Notes under the pieces: model-generated | Seen by the model: only the letters and a program-made list of their open reading frames with translations | Told to the model about the DNA's origin: nothing | Databases searched by the model: none | Assembly (NCBI GenBank): GCA_903829855.1 | Contig: CAIKRN010000246.1 | Span: 1-19,353 of the forward strand | Length of the DNA: 19,353 bases | Origin: an uncultured Opitutia bacterium | GTDB taxonomy: Bacteria > Verrucomicrobiota > Verrucomicrobiia > Opitutales > UBA953 | Direction: 5' to 3' | Program-made: the position numbers and the translations under genes | Shown here: one piece after another, positions 6,588 to 14,417 of the stretch | Position numbering within the stretch: position 1 is the first letter of the stretch | Layout: every line of letters begins with the position of its first letter

Positions 6588-9407
6588 TTAGAGTTGAGAA
6601 TATTTAGCGAGCAGGGCTTCGCGACAACGTGGAGACACCATACCAAATCGGCCGGCTTCCACAAGTGCAGGGACCCATCTCCAGGAACGCGGGCAACGGA
6701 CGCCGCCAGCTTTATCCACGGAGAAGGCGAGCTCCGCGCCAGACTGGGGCGCCAACTCGACAGCGGAGACGATCCAAAGCTCGGTTAAAAGGTCCTGATG
6801 GGCCGTAAGCAGGGCGAAATCAGCCGATGACGGGTCGCCGGAGACGATGACGGACGCTTCAAGCGATTGGCCGATCTTCTTCTCCTGACGGAGGCGTTCG
6901 AGCGGGATATTCACTTGGGCTGCCAAGGTAAGGATACGGCTGACGGCCGCATGGGCGGCGAGACCAGCGGCGTCTTCCCACTCGGGTAGGATCGCCGGCC
7001 AATCCTGCAGGTGAATATTGGCCGCGTCCGTGTACTCAGACTTGGCGACAAGGTGCGACCAAGCTTCATCCGCCGTGAACGGGACGAACGGCGCAATCAA
7101 CTTCAGGTAACTGCGCAGGATAATATCAATCGCGGTCTGCGTCGAGCGACGGATCGGATCCGCCGGCGCCGTCGTGTAAAGGCGATCTTTCACCGCATTA
7201 TGGTATGTCGCCGAAAGAATCGCCGTCGTGAATCCAGCCAAGGCGGCGGCGGCCCGGTGGAACTCGTTCCGCTCGCAGGCGTCGGTGACCTCACGGATGA
7301 GCTTCGCTGTCTCGACGAGCACCCAGCGATCGACGGCGGTCATCTTGGCGACGGGCACGGCATCCTTGGTGGCGTCGAAATCAAAAAGGTTGCCAAGTTG
7401 GTAGCGCAGCGAATTACGCATGCCGCGGTACTGATTCGAAACCGTCTCGAAAATCGCATCCGAAAGCGGGATATCGCTCTGGTAATTTTCTGAAGCTACC
7501 CAGAGGCGCACAATATCAGCCCCATACTTTTTGACGTAATCATCCGCGGTCTGCGGTTTACCGTCGGACTTCGAAATCTTCTGCCGCTTCTCATTCACCA
7601 CAAAACCGTGGGTGAGGACGGCGCGATAAGGCGCCGAGCCCTTGACGGCGACGGCCGTCCAGAGCGATGACTGGAACCAGCCGCGATGCTGGTCGGAACC
7701 TTCGAGATAAAGGTCTGCTGGCCAATGCAGGTCCTTATGCTTGGCGCAGACGGCGAGATGGCTGGAGCCGGAATCAATCCACACGTCGAGAGTGTCCGTG
7801 CCCTTGCGGAGGTCCTTGGGCCAATCGGCGGGGACGGGCGCACCCACCAGAATCTCTTCGACGGAGGTCGCCCACCACCAATCGCCACCCCGGGTGGCAA
7901 TCTGCTTGGCCACATGACGGACGACGCCAGCATCGAGATAGGATTCACCCTTAGAAGGCGAATAGAAGGCCGGAATCGGCACACCCCAAGCACGCTGACG
8001 AGAGATACACCAATCCGGCCGGCCCTCGAGCGCGGCCCGGATTCGGTTTTCACCAGAAGCTGGAATCCATTTCACTTCGCTGACGGCGGCCAGGGCGCGC
8101 TTGCGGAGATCACCGCGATCAAGCCCGACGAACCACTGGTCGAGGGCGCGGAAGACAACAGGGGTCTTCGAGCGCCAGCAATGCGGGTAGGAATGTTCGA
8201 AACTCTGCGCCTTGAGGAGGGCACCTTTACTGCGGAGCAATTCAAGCACGGCGATGTTCGCCGGATTTTTGCCGTCGGTCTCGAGCACGGTGATACCGAC
8301 GAGCGAGGCTGGCACCTTGCCATCATCGGCATACGTACCGTCATCCCTTACGGGGCAATAGGGCTCGAGTCCGTACTTCAAGCCGGTCTGATAATCCTCG
8401 AGCCCGTGACCAGGAGCGGTGTGCACGCAGCCAGTACCCGCTTCGGTAGTGACGTAGTCCGCGAGCACGACTGGAGAATCACGATCGATAAAGGGATGGC
8501 GGGCTAGCAGGCCTTCCAGCGCCCGGCCTTTAACGTGAAAACCATCCGTGGCGCCCTCGAGCGCACAAGCCGCAACGAAAGCATCACGCAACGCCGAGGC
8601 CACGAGGAAGGACTTTTCGCCGTGCTTAACTTCGACGTAATCCAGCTCAGGATGCACGGCGATGGCGAGATTGGCTGGGAGCGTCCAAGGCGTGGTCGTC
8701 CAAATGACGACGGAAAGCGGATGCGCGGGCGCCAACTGTTTGGCTCCGGGATTAGGCACCGGGAAAGCCACCCAGACGGAATGCGAACGCTTGTCTTTAT
8801 ATTCGATCTCGGCTTCCGCGAGCGCGGTCTGGCAGGGGATCGACCAATAGACAGGTTTCTTGGAACGGTAGACGAGCCCCTGTTCGACAAAGCAAGCAAA
8901 GCCGCCGAGAATCTCACCTTCGTAGGCTGGATCCATCGTGCGATACTCCGACTGCCAATCGGCCAGGATGCCGAGGCGCTTAAATTGTCCCCGCTGCTTC
9001 TCAATATAGGCGGCGGAGAATTCGGCGCAGGCCTTGCGGACACCCAGAGCATCCAGCGACTGCTTCTTGGCCTGCAGTTCCTTCATCACCTTGTGCTCAA
9101 TCGGCAAGCCATGGCAGTCCCAACCCGGCACATAAGGCGTCCGGAAACCGCGCATAGACTTATAACGCAAGATGGAATCCTTCAGCAGTTTGTTCAGCGC
9201 CGTGCCAATATGGACATCCCCATTCGTAAAAGGCGGGCCGTCATGCAGGACGAAGGCGACCTTGCCCGCCGCACGTGCCTGAATCTGGGCATAGAGACCG
9301 TGGCGCTCCCAGTGGGCGATCCGGACGGGCTCGCGTTCGGCCAAGCCCGCCCGCATGGGAAAGTCGGTGACCGGCAGGTTGAGGGTGTCCTTGAGCTCTT
9401 CGGCCAT
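6588..9407 (-). CDS. ileS: Isoleucine-tRNA ligase
   Basis: A 939-residue class I aminoacyl-tRNA synthetase that charges tRNA-Ile and edits mischarged valine. Evidence in order: LHDGPPFTNGDVHIGTALNK (HIGH-like motif, here HIGT at 66-69), the CP1 editing block GTGCVHTAPGHGLEDY, WCISRQRAWGVPIP, WIDSGSSH, and KISKS at 610-614. The length is that of the long bacterial form with a C-terminal zinc-finger extension, but that finger is altered: C905-P-R-S908-W and S925-P-R-C928, so two of the usual four Cys are Ser. The reading frame is open up to 9704. I start at 9407 because MAEELKDTLNLPVTDFPM is the usual IleRS beginning and the upstream part has no family character. It is first in the operon leading to the DksA-like gene, lspA and the flavin-reductase-like gene. 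Confidence 0.96.
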   Translation of the reverse strand: MAEELKDTLNLPVTDFPMRAGLAEREPVRIAHWERHGLYAQIQARAAGKVAFVLHDGPPFTNGDVHIGTALNKLLKDSILRYKSMRGFRTPYVPGWDCHGLPIEHKVMKELQAKKQSLDALGVRKACAEFSAAYIEKQRGQFKRLGILADWQSEYRTMDPAYEGEILGGFACFVEQGLVYRSKKPVYWSIPCQTALAEAEIEYKDKRSHSVWVAFPVPNPGAKQLAPAHPLSVVIWTTTPWTLPANLAIAVHPELDYVEVKHGEKSFLVASALRDAFVAACALEGATDGFHVKGRALEGLLARHPFIDRDSPVVLADYVTTEAGTGCVHTAPGHGLEDYQTGLKYGLEPYCPVRDDGTYADDGKVPASLVGITVLETDGKNPANIAVLELLRSKGALLKAQSFEHSYPHCWRSKTPVVFRALDQWFVGLDRGDLRKRALAAVSEVKWIPASGENRIRAALEGRPDWCISRQRAWGVPIPAFYSPSKGESYLDAGVVRHVAKQIATRGGDWWWATSVEEILVGAPVPADWPKDLRKGTDTLDVWIDSGSSHLAVCAKHKDLHWPADLYLEGSDQHRGWFQSSLWTAVAVKGSAPYRAVLTHGFVVNEKRQKISKSDGKPQTADDYVKKYGADIVRLWVASENYQSDIPLSDAIFETVSNQYRGMRNSLRYQLGNLFDFDATKDAVPVAKMTAVDRWVLVETAKLIREVTDACERNEFHRAAAALAGFTTAILSATYHNAVKDRLYTTAPADPIRRSTQTAIDIILRSYLKLIAPFVPFTADEAWSHLVAKSEYTDAANIHLQDWPAILPEWEDAAGLAAHAAVSRILTLAAQVNIPLERLRQEKKIGQSLEASVIVSGDPSSADFALLTAHQDLLTELWIVSAVELAPQSGAELAFSVDKAGGVRCPRSWRWVPALVEAGRFGMVSPRCREALLAKYSQL

Positions 9408-9530
9408 GATGACGTCGTGGAAGTGGGTGGGAGGGACCGATGTGACCCCTCGGGGCGGGCAGGGTGAACGGCCCGGCCAGCGTGGCAAGGGCGTAGATGA
9501 GGGGTGCCGTGGCAAGAATGCCGGGCAGGA
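9408..9530. promoter_or_regulatory. ileS upstream region with CGTGGCAAG direct repeats
   Basis: The 160-bp divergent gap before ileS holds CGTGGCAAG twice (9481-9489 and 9508-9516, plus-strand notation; CTTGCCACG in the direction of ileS). The copy nearer ileS is part of CCAGCGTGGCAAGGGC (9477-9492), present exactly once more in the window just upstream of trpS. The minus-strand form contains TTGCCA, which resembles a -35 box, but no convincing -10 follows. No tRNA-like or T-box leader was seen. Confidence 0.3.
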
Positions 9531-9559
9531 TTGACACCGCCAGCCGGAATCGCACGAAT
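9531..9559 (+). promoter_or_regulatory. Candidate promoter of the small membrane protein gene
   Basis: A perfect TTGACA (9531-9536) is followed after 17 bp by ACGAAT (9554-9559), which matches TATAAT at three positions. Transcription would start around 9566-9568, at the ATG at 9568, implying a leaderless message. The -10 is weak. Confidence 0.35.
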
Positions 9560-9567
9560 GAAACCCC

Positions 9568-9831
9568 ATGGAAAACATGAAGCCCAAGCTCATCACCAAG
9601 CATGGAGTCGTCCTCGACCTCATCCTGACGGTGGTCTTCTTCGTCTGGATCAACTCGATTCTTAAGAAGCACGTCCCTTGGGCCGAAGCTAGCGATACGG
9701 CCATCCTCCTCGGCGCTTCCTATTGCGGAGCCTGCCTTTCGGGCGTCTTCTGGCTCGCCCTCAGCCTCTTCCGGGTGACCTTAGCTGACCAGATGCTCCA
9801 GAAGGCCGTGGCTAACAAGGAAGTGGGCTAA
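9568..9831 (+). CDS. Small two-helix membrane protein of unknown function
   Basis: An 87-residue protein with a basic N-terminus (MENMKPKLITKHG) and two hydrophobic segments, about residues 14-30 (VVLDLILTVVFFVWINS) and 45-70, the latter interrupted by CGACLSG. A short polar C-terminus follows. No family is recognised. The gene is monocistronic, divergent from ileS, with its own candidate promoter and a strong terminator 20 bp after the stop, which supports it as a real gene. A second in-frame ATG at 9577 (MKPKL) could be the true start. No Shine-Dalgarno sequence precedes either; the bases before 9568 read AACCCC. Confidence 0.75.
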   Translation: MENMKPKLITKHGVVLDLILTVVFFVWINSILKKHVPWAEASDTAILLGASYCGACLSGVFWLALSLFRVTLADQMLQKAVANKEVG

Positions 9832-9851
9832 GCCCACCCCGCCCTCTCCCT

Positions 9852-9881
9852 GAAGCCGGCTCCCGCCGGCTTCTTTATTTT
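9852..9881 (+). terminator. Intrinsic terminator of the small membrane protein gene
   Basis: A perfect 9-bp stem, GAAGCCGGC (9852-9860) with its complement (9865-9873), has a 4-nt TCCC loop and is followed by TTTATTTT. It is oriented for the plus strand. It lies between convergent genes, 8 bp before the stop of the minus-strand gene at 9889, but has no U-run in the minus direction. Confidence 0.88.
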
Positions 9882-9888
9882 CAGAACC

Positions 9889-10977
9889 TCACTTAGAGAC
9901 GGGCGAGGGAGCCGCCAAGGCCGCTTCGACTTCCCGGCGAAGTTCGTCGGCCTGCCTCCGCTCCGTAAGGTAATCTGACCAAAGTCGGGCCAACTCCTCC
10001 GGCTTGGCCGTACCAAAAGCCTCCAGCCAGGACCCGAAAGTCCGCCACGAATTGTGGTAGACGGGATTCTGTCGGAGAATCTCCCGGCGCAAGGCGAGCA
10101 GGCGCGCGGCGATGCTGGCCTTCACGGCCGCCAACTCGCGATATTTTCCTAGGTCGGCACCCGCAATCAGCACGTCGCCCTGCCCGAGATCAAAAACAAA
10201 ACGAGCGATATCATCCAATGATTCAGCGGACTCGCGCACGCCGAGGCTGACCGGGCTCCGCGACAACAGTAATTCCGCCCGGTGGATGAGCCACCAATCT
10301 TGCGGCGACTTCGTCAGGCCGCCAATCAGTTTGAGGACTGAGCCGCCCTGGGCCGAAGCAATGAGCGCCTTAGATTGCTCCGCGGGGGCGACTAAAACCT
10401 GCCGCAGCGCGCGCCAAAAAAGAAACGCTTCCCGTTCAGGCGCCCGGCCGGCGATAATATCCTCCAAGGTTGAAGGCGCCGCCTGCCGGCCTTCGCGATA
10501 CCAAAAATCATTCATCGCTGGACGCAGGCTCGCGAGTGTCTCACAGCCGAGCGCCTGTCGGGTCCATGGCTCCGAAACCGCGGCGGACTTCCCCCCAGCG
10601 AGCGCCACGCGGGCGAGCCAAGCCGTGGCCACGGCCTGCGACGCACGAGTCGGGGCGGTCACACGATCACCTAAACGTACCGCAACCAGGACGCTTCCCG
10701 CAGCCACGCGCGTCTCAAGGGGAATGGGGCTATTATCGTCGATCGACTCCAGCCGCGCCATGGGCGGCGGCAACGCCGGCATACTCAGGGCGAACTCCAG
10801 ATAGCGCTGCAGCGCATCACTGTGGGCGGCCACAAAACTCACCTCAGCCAGCTTCTCGCTGGCCACGGTCGCAATGCGGGTATCCGCGACGTAAACATGC
10901 GCAGGCACCGGCAAGATTGGTTCGACCACTGGAGCGGTCGCGGCCAACGCGGCGAAAGTGGCCAAGAGCCCGAGCAT
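9889..10977 (-). CDS. Predicted exported protein of unknown function
   Basis: A 362-residue protein starting with a short hydrophobic segment (MLGLLATFAALAATAP) that looks like a signal peptide with a poor, uncharged n-region. The rest is soluble, mainly Ala/Leu/Arg-rich and probably helical, with no recognised motif. Segments of note are NDFWYREGR near residues 154-162 and a charged coil-like C-terminus. The ATG lies 3 bp after the stop of the coiled-coil gene, so the two are almost certainly co-transcribed behind trpS. Function is unknown. A partnership with the coiled-coil protein is inferred from coupling alone. Confidence 0.8.
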   Translation of the reverse strand: MLGLLATFAALAATAPVVEPILPVPAHVYVADTRIATVASEKLAEVSFVAAHSDALQRYLEFALSMPALPPPMARLESIDDNSPIPLETRVAAGSVLVAVRLGDRVTAPTRASQAVATAWLARVALAGGKSAAVSEPWTRQALGCETLASLRPAMNDFWYREGRQAAPSTLEDIIAGRAPEREAFLFWRALRQVLVAPAEQSKALIASAQGGSVLKLIGGLTKSPQDWWLIHRAELLLSRSPVSLGVRESAESLDDIARFVFDLGQGDVLIAGADLGKYRELAAVKASIAARLLALRREILRQNPVYHNSWRTFGSWLEAFGTAKPEELARLWSDYLTERRQADELRREVEAALAAPSPVSK

Positions 10978-10980
10978 CGA

Positions 10981-12114
10981 TCAGGCGCCGAAGTGTCCTT
11001 CGTCGACCTCCACGGGCTCTCCACCCGAAAGGTGCAAGGGCTCACCCATCGGGGACTGGTCATTCTTCCAAACCTCAACGGTGGCGGGAGCCTCTGGGTC
11101 CGGCGAAATCCACTGCCAGCGGCCGATGCCGAGAAAATTCATCAACACACCTTTATCAGGACTGAGGCCCGGGCCGGTACCGCGGACATAAGGCTTATTG
11201 CCGATGCCAATCATGAGATTGATGATGAGCGCCGTACCCGTGCCAGCGGCCACGGCAGGCATCGACACCTCCTCAGGTGCTTCGATTTCTTCAAAAATTT
11301 CGTCAATGGGCTCTGCTTCTTCCGCCCCTTCCGTCAACTTCGGCTGCACAGTCTCCTCGACTTTTTTCGCCACCACGGCGGGCGCACTTGGCGCTTCCGC
11401 CGCCAGAGGATTCGCGCGCACGTGACGCAACTCCGTGCGGATGGATTCAATGTCGTCACCCATCTTATCCGCATTCTTTTCTGCCTGCTTAGCGGATTTC
11501 TTAATTTCATCGCGGACAGATTTCAGCTCCGACTCCAAGGCCTGCTTGGCGTCGGCCTGGCCCTTGGCGACAGTGCTGGCGACTTCATCCGCATCCGCCA
11601 CCACCGCCCGAACCGTGGTGGCGAGGGCGTCGAATTTTTCCGCAAGTTCCTCCATCGCCTCGGACGACGGGGCGGCCTGCGCCGCCTGCTGGAATTTCTT
11701 TTCCAATTCGGTAATCGCAGTTTTCAGGGCATTGATCTCGGCCGACGCCCGCTGCGCTACGGCGACCGTCGCCGCTTCGGCGGCCTTCTGGGCGGCAAGT
11801 TCGACCTCCACGATGCGGCGGTTCAAAGCTTCGGCCCCGGCCCGATTGCTATCGCGCTGACGATCAATCTCCTCGGCCAAAGCGGCCCGCAGGCGAGCCT
11901 GCTCGGCGAGGCGCTCCGCCTTGCCGCCCCCATCCTTGAGCACGGGAATCACCACGATGAGCGAAGACAGTAAAATTGCGGATAAAATCAGGAAGTTGTC
12001 GAACCCATCGCGCTTGCCATCTGGCACGACGCACAAGATGCCAATGACCGCGATGAGGTCGGCGGCGACCAAGAACCATTTTTCTTTGAGCAGTTTTTCG
12101 AGTTCGCGATTCAT
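10981..12114 (-). CDS. Membrane-anchored coiled-coil protein with a conserved-looking C-terminal domain, function unknown
   Basis: A 377-residue protein. After a basic start (MNRELEKLLKEKW) come two hydrophobic helices at about residues 14-30 and 39-58. A long Ala/Glu/Lys-rich segment (about 64-232) has strong coiled-coil character, then a Pro/Glu-rich acidic linker (about 235-285). The C-terminal 85 residues look like a separate globular domain of about 80 residues, with IGIGNKPYVRGTGPGLSPDK (303-322) and GIGRWQWISPD (329-339), aromatic and Gly-rich and perhaps a beta-sandwich. I have a vague memory of similar blocks in other Verrucomicrobia but cannot name the family. It lies 20 bp after trpS and 3 bp before the exported-protein gene. 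The upstream bases are C-rich without a Shine-Dalgarno sequence. Confidence 0.82.
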   Translation of the reverse strand: MNRELEKLLKEKWFLVAADLIAVIGILCVVPDGKRDGFDNFLILSAILLSSLIVVIPVLKDGGGKAERLAEQARLRAALAEEIDRQRDSNRAGAEALNRRIVEVELAAQKAAEAATVAVAQRASAEINALKTAITELEKKFQQAAQAAPSSEAMEELAEKFDALATTVRAVVADADEVASTVAKGQADAKQALESELKSVRDEIKKSAKQAEKNADKMGDDIESIRTELRHVRANPLAAEAPSAPAVVAKKVEETVQPKLTEGAEEAEPIDEIFEEIEAPEEVSMPAVAAGTGTALIINLMIGIGNKPYVRGTGPGLSPDKGVLMNFLGIGRWQWISPDPEAPATVEVWKNDQSPMGEPLHLSGGEPVEVDEGHFGA

Positions 12115-12134
12115 GGGGGTGGGGTAAGGTGGGT

Positions 12135-13154
12135 TTAGCGCGGACGCTCCACAAAGCCAACCTTACGGTTAACCTTCGAGAGCGTGCGGTACGCCGTGGC
12201 TTGGGCCTGTTCGGCGCCCGTCTTAAAAATGCGGTCGAGCTCAGCCCGGTCCTTAATCAGCTCGTCATAGCGCACCCGGACAGGGTCGAGCGTCGCGACC
12301 ACCGCATCGGCGACGGCCTTCTTAAAATCGCCGTATCCCTTGCCAGTAAATTCAGACTCGAGGGTTTCGACGGACCGGCCCGTGCAGGCCGACATGATCG
12401 AAAGCAAGTTCGTCACCCCGAGCTTATCCGGAGCAGAACGGACGTCCGCCGAGGAGTCGGTCACGGCGGACATAATCTTCTTTCGCACCTCTTCAGGGCG
12501 ATCAGTGATGAAGACCGTTGCGGCGTGGTTTGGGTCGGACTTCGACATCTTGGCGGATGGATCCTGCAGCGACATGATGCGCGAGCCGACCTTGGAAATG
12601 AACGGTTCCGGCACTTTAAAGGTCTCGGAATAACGGTGATTGAATTTCTCGGCGAGATCGCGGGCCAACTCTAGGTGCTGCTTCTGGTCATCCCCGACCG
12701 GCACCAACGTGGCGTTATAAAGTAAGATATCGGCCGCCATCAGCACCGGGTAAAACAAGAGGCCAGCGTCCACCGACTCATGCTTACGGGACTTGTCCTT
12801 AAACTGCGTCATGCGCTCGAGTTGTCCGAGCGGACAAAGACAGCCGAGAATCCACGCGAGTTCGGTGTGCCCGATGACGTGGGATTGGACAAATAGTCGG
12901 CTGCGGGCCGGGTCGAGACCACAGGCGACATACTGGGCTAAGCAGGAATAGGTGTTATCCCGGAGCTGAGCCGGCACATGGGAGACCGTGATGGCATGCT
13001 GGTCGACGATGCCGAAATAGCATTCGTAGTCGTCCTGCATCCGACCCCAGTTCAGGACCGCACCTAGGTAATTGCCCAGATGAAGCCTCCCAGTCGGCTG
13101 GGCACAGGTCAGCACCACGGGCTTGGCGGCCTTTTTTTCGCTGGTTTCGGTCAT
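12135..13154 (-). CDS. trpS: Tryptophan-tRNA ligase
   Basis: A 339-residue class Ic aminoacyl-tRNA synthetase that charges tRNA-Trp. The HIGH-like motif is PTGRLHLGNYLGA (residues 20-32), followed by GIVDQHAITV, FYPVLMAADILLY (134-146), VPVGDDQKQHLELARDLAE and KMSKS at 202-206. Length is normal. I chose the ATG at 13154 (MTETSEKK); an in-frame TTG at 13175 would add MPRWASG, which is not typical of the family. AGGA lies directly against the ATG, too close to serve as a normal Shine-Dalgarno site. First gene of the unit with the coiled-coil and exported proteins; divergent from the channel operon. Confidence 0.96.
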   Translation of the reverse strand: MTETSEKKAAKPVVLTCAQPTGRLHLGNYLGAVLNWGRMQDDYECYFGIVDQHAITVSHVPAQLRDNTYSCLAQYVACGLDPARSRLFVQSHVIGHTELAWILGCLCPLGQLERMTQFKDKSRKHESVDAGLLFYPVLMAADILLYNATLVPVGDDQKQHLELARDLAEKFNHRYSETFKVPEPFISKVGSRIMSLQDPSAKMSKSDPNHAATVFITDRPEEVRKKIMSAVTDSSADVRSAPDKLGVTNLLSIMSACTGRSVETLESEFTGKGYGDFKKAVADAVVATLDPVRVRYDELIKDRAELDRIFKTGAEQAQATAYRTLSKVNRKVGFVERPR

Positions 13155-13163
13155 TCCTGAGGC

Positions 13164-13179
13164 CCAGCGTGGCAAGGGC
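13164..13179 (-). promoter_or_regulatory. 16-mer shared with the ileS upstream region
   Basis: CCAGCGTGGCAAGGGC (plus strand) is identical to 9477-9492 upstream of ileS. Here it lies 9 bp before the trpS ATG, against 69 bp in ileS. Two small palindromes lie just beyond it (GGGC/GCCC, and CCGCT/AGCGG at 13186-13198). Function unknown; see findings. Confidence 0.3.
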
Positions 13180-13217
13180 TGAGCCCCGCTTCAAGCGGAT
13201 TGGGCGGTTGGTGATGC

Positions 13218-13246
13218 TTGAAATACACAAACGAACCGCCTACATA
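13218..13246 (+). promoter_or_regulatory. Candidate sigma70-type promoter of the channel/Gld-like ABC operon
   Basis: TTGAAA (13218-13223) matches the -35 consensus at five of six positions. After exactly 17 bp comes TACATA (13241-13246), matching TATAAT at three positions. The implied start near 13253 gives a leader of about 17 nt before the ATG at 13270. This is the best-spaced promoter in the window and sits in the divergent gap with trpS. Confidence 0.45.
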
Positions 13247-13269
13247 GAACCTCGCCCCCAAGCCCCCCT

Positions 13270-14406
13270 ATGTTCCTCGCCCAAGCCGCGACTGCCAGCA
13301 CGACCCCCGCTGCCGTGACGCCCCCTAATAATCCCTTCATCATCGGGGACATCCATAACGTCGTGGGCCGGGCCCCAGAGGACTGGGTCAATATCGTCAT
13401 CCACTCCGTCGGTTACATCGCGATCGCCTTCTTAGTGGGCTGGGTCGCCAAGAAGATCCTGCGCTGGACGGCCGACAAATTCAACGCCAGCCCGATCATC
13501 AAGGCCACCGTTGCCGCCGTCGGCAAAGCCCTCCCGACCATCCTGCCAGCCTACACGATTCTTTACCTTATTAAGGACAACAAGCCTTACCTCGCCTACG
13601 CCGGTAACTTAGAGTTCACCGCCCTCGCCGGCACCTTCCTCTGCTCCCTCGCCCACACCTCGGCGATGTTCTACCTCGTCGCCATCCCCATCGCCTGGGC
13701 GCAGAAGGTCGCCGACCAGACCGAAAACAAACTCGACGATATCTTGGTCCCGATGTTTGCCACGGTCGTCCGTATCGCCGTCGTGCTTGTCGGTGCCTTC
13801 AAGGCTATCTCGATTGTCGACCCGAAAGCCTCCGATGCGATCCTCGGCCTACTCGCTGGCGCCGTCGTCGGCCTCGCCTTCGCCTCCCAGGATACGATCA
13901 AGAACGTCTTCGGCGCGGTCATGCTCATCATCGACCAGCCTTTCACCCTCGGAGATGTCATCAATACCGGCACGCATGAGGGTAAAGTCGAATCGCTTGG
14001 CTTGCGCTCCACTACTATCGTCCTGCTCGACGGGCAAAAGGTCGCCATTCCTAATGGTGACCTCGCGACGCGCGCCATCGTGAACATCACCCGTCGGGAT
14101 TTTATCCGCGCCCAAGACATGGTGCACCTCGAGACGAATACCTCGGCCGAAAAAGTCGCCAAGGCGGTCGAGATCATCCGCGAAATCCTTATCAATCACG
14201 AGGGCGCTCAGCCCAGCCACCCGCCACTCGTGCATGTCGTCGAATTCGCGGATTGGGCCGTCAACATCCGCCTAATGTACTGGTACTACCCCGCTAACCC
14301 CGTTCGCCAGCTCGACTTCAATGAGAAGCTCATCTTGCAGATTGTCGCCCGACTCCAGCAGGCCGACATTCGATTCGCCGTCCAAGGCACCCCTCAAAAT
14401 CGCTAA
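13270..14406 (+). CDS. MscS-family mechanosensitive ion channel
   Basis: A 378-residue inner-membrane channel that opens under membrane tension and protects cells from hypo-osmotic shock. The N-terminus is an Ala/Thr/Pro-rich stretch, possibly exported. Hydrophobic helices lie at about 44-62, 85-101, 117-143 and 163-182. The pore helix plus beta domain follows: GLLAGAVVGLAFASQDTIKN (193-212), IIDQPFTLGDVI (220-231), GKVESLGLRSTTIVLLDGQKV (238-258), IPNGDL (260-265). Those blocks match MscS well. The C-terminal alpha/beta domain contains AKAVEIIREIL and ends around RFAVQGTPQNR. Only 11 bp separate it from the ABC ATPase gene, so it appears to be the first gene of that operon. Confidence 0.94.
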   Translation: MFLAQAATASTTPAAVTPPNNPFIIGDIHNVVGRAPEDWVNIVIHSVGYIAIAFLVGWVAKKILRWTADKFNASPIIKATVAAVGKALPTILPAYTILYLIKDNKPYLAYAGNLEFTALAGTFLCSLAHTSAMFYLVAIPIAWAQKVADQTENKLDDILVPMFATVVRIAVVLVGAFKAISIVDPKASDAILGLLAGAVVGLAFASQDTIKNVFGAVMLIIDQPFTLGDVINTGTHEGKVESLGLRSTTIVLLDGQKVAIPNGDLATRAIVNITRRDFIRAQDMVHLETNTSAEKVAKAVEIIREILINHEGAQPSHPPLVHVVEFADWAVNIRLMYWYYPANPVRQLDFNEKLILQIVARLQQADIRFAVQGTPQNR

Positions 14407-14417
14407 CCTTTCCCATT

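Noticed and set aside
8535..9467. 310-residue plus-strand ORF antisense to ileS
   Set aside because: Shadow of ileS: high-GC antisense frame with no family features and Arg/Gly-rich composition.
9408..9567. T-box riboswitch ahead of ileS
   Set aside because: No T-box consensus, specifier loop or antiterminator/terminator pair was found, and the class is rare outside Firmicutes and relatives.
9241..9672. Minus-strand ORF with a hydrophobic stretch (ILATAPLIYALATLAG) upstream of ileS
   Set aside because: The stretch looks protein-like, but the frame continues 166 bp into ileS as low-complexity Arg/Gly/Pro shadow and overlaps the gene at 9568. No good start or domain.
9408..9704. N-terminal extension of IleRS to 9704
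   Set aside because: The frame is open, but the extra 99 residues have no synthetase character, overlap the divergent membrane protein gene, and would swallow its promoter. MAEELKDTLNLP is the usual family start.
10822..11973. 383-residue plus-strand ORF antisense to the coiled-coil and exported protein genes
   Set aside because: Crosses two real genes on the other strand, Arg/His/Phe-rich, typical antisense composition.
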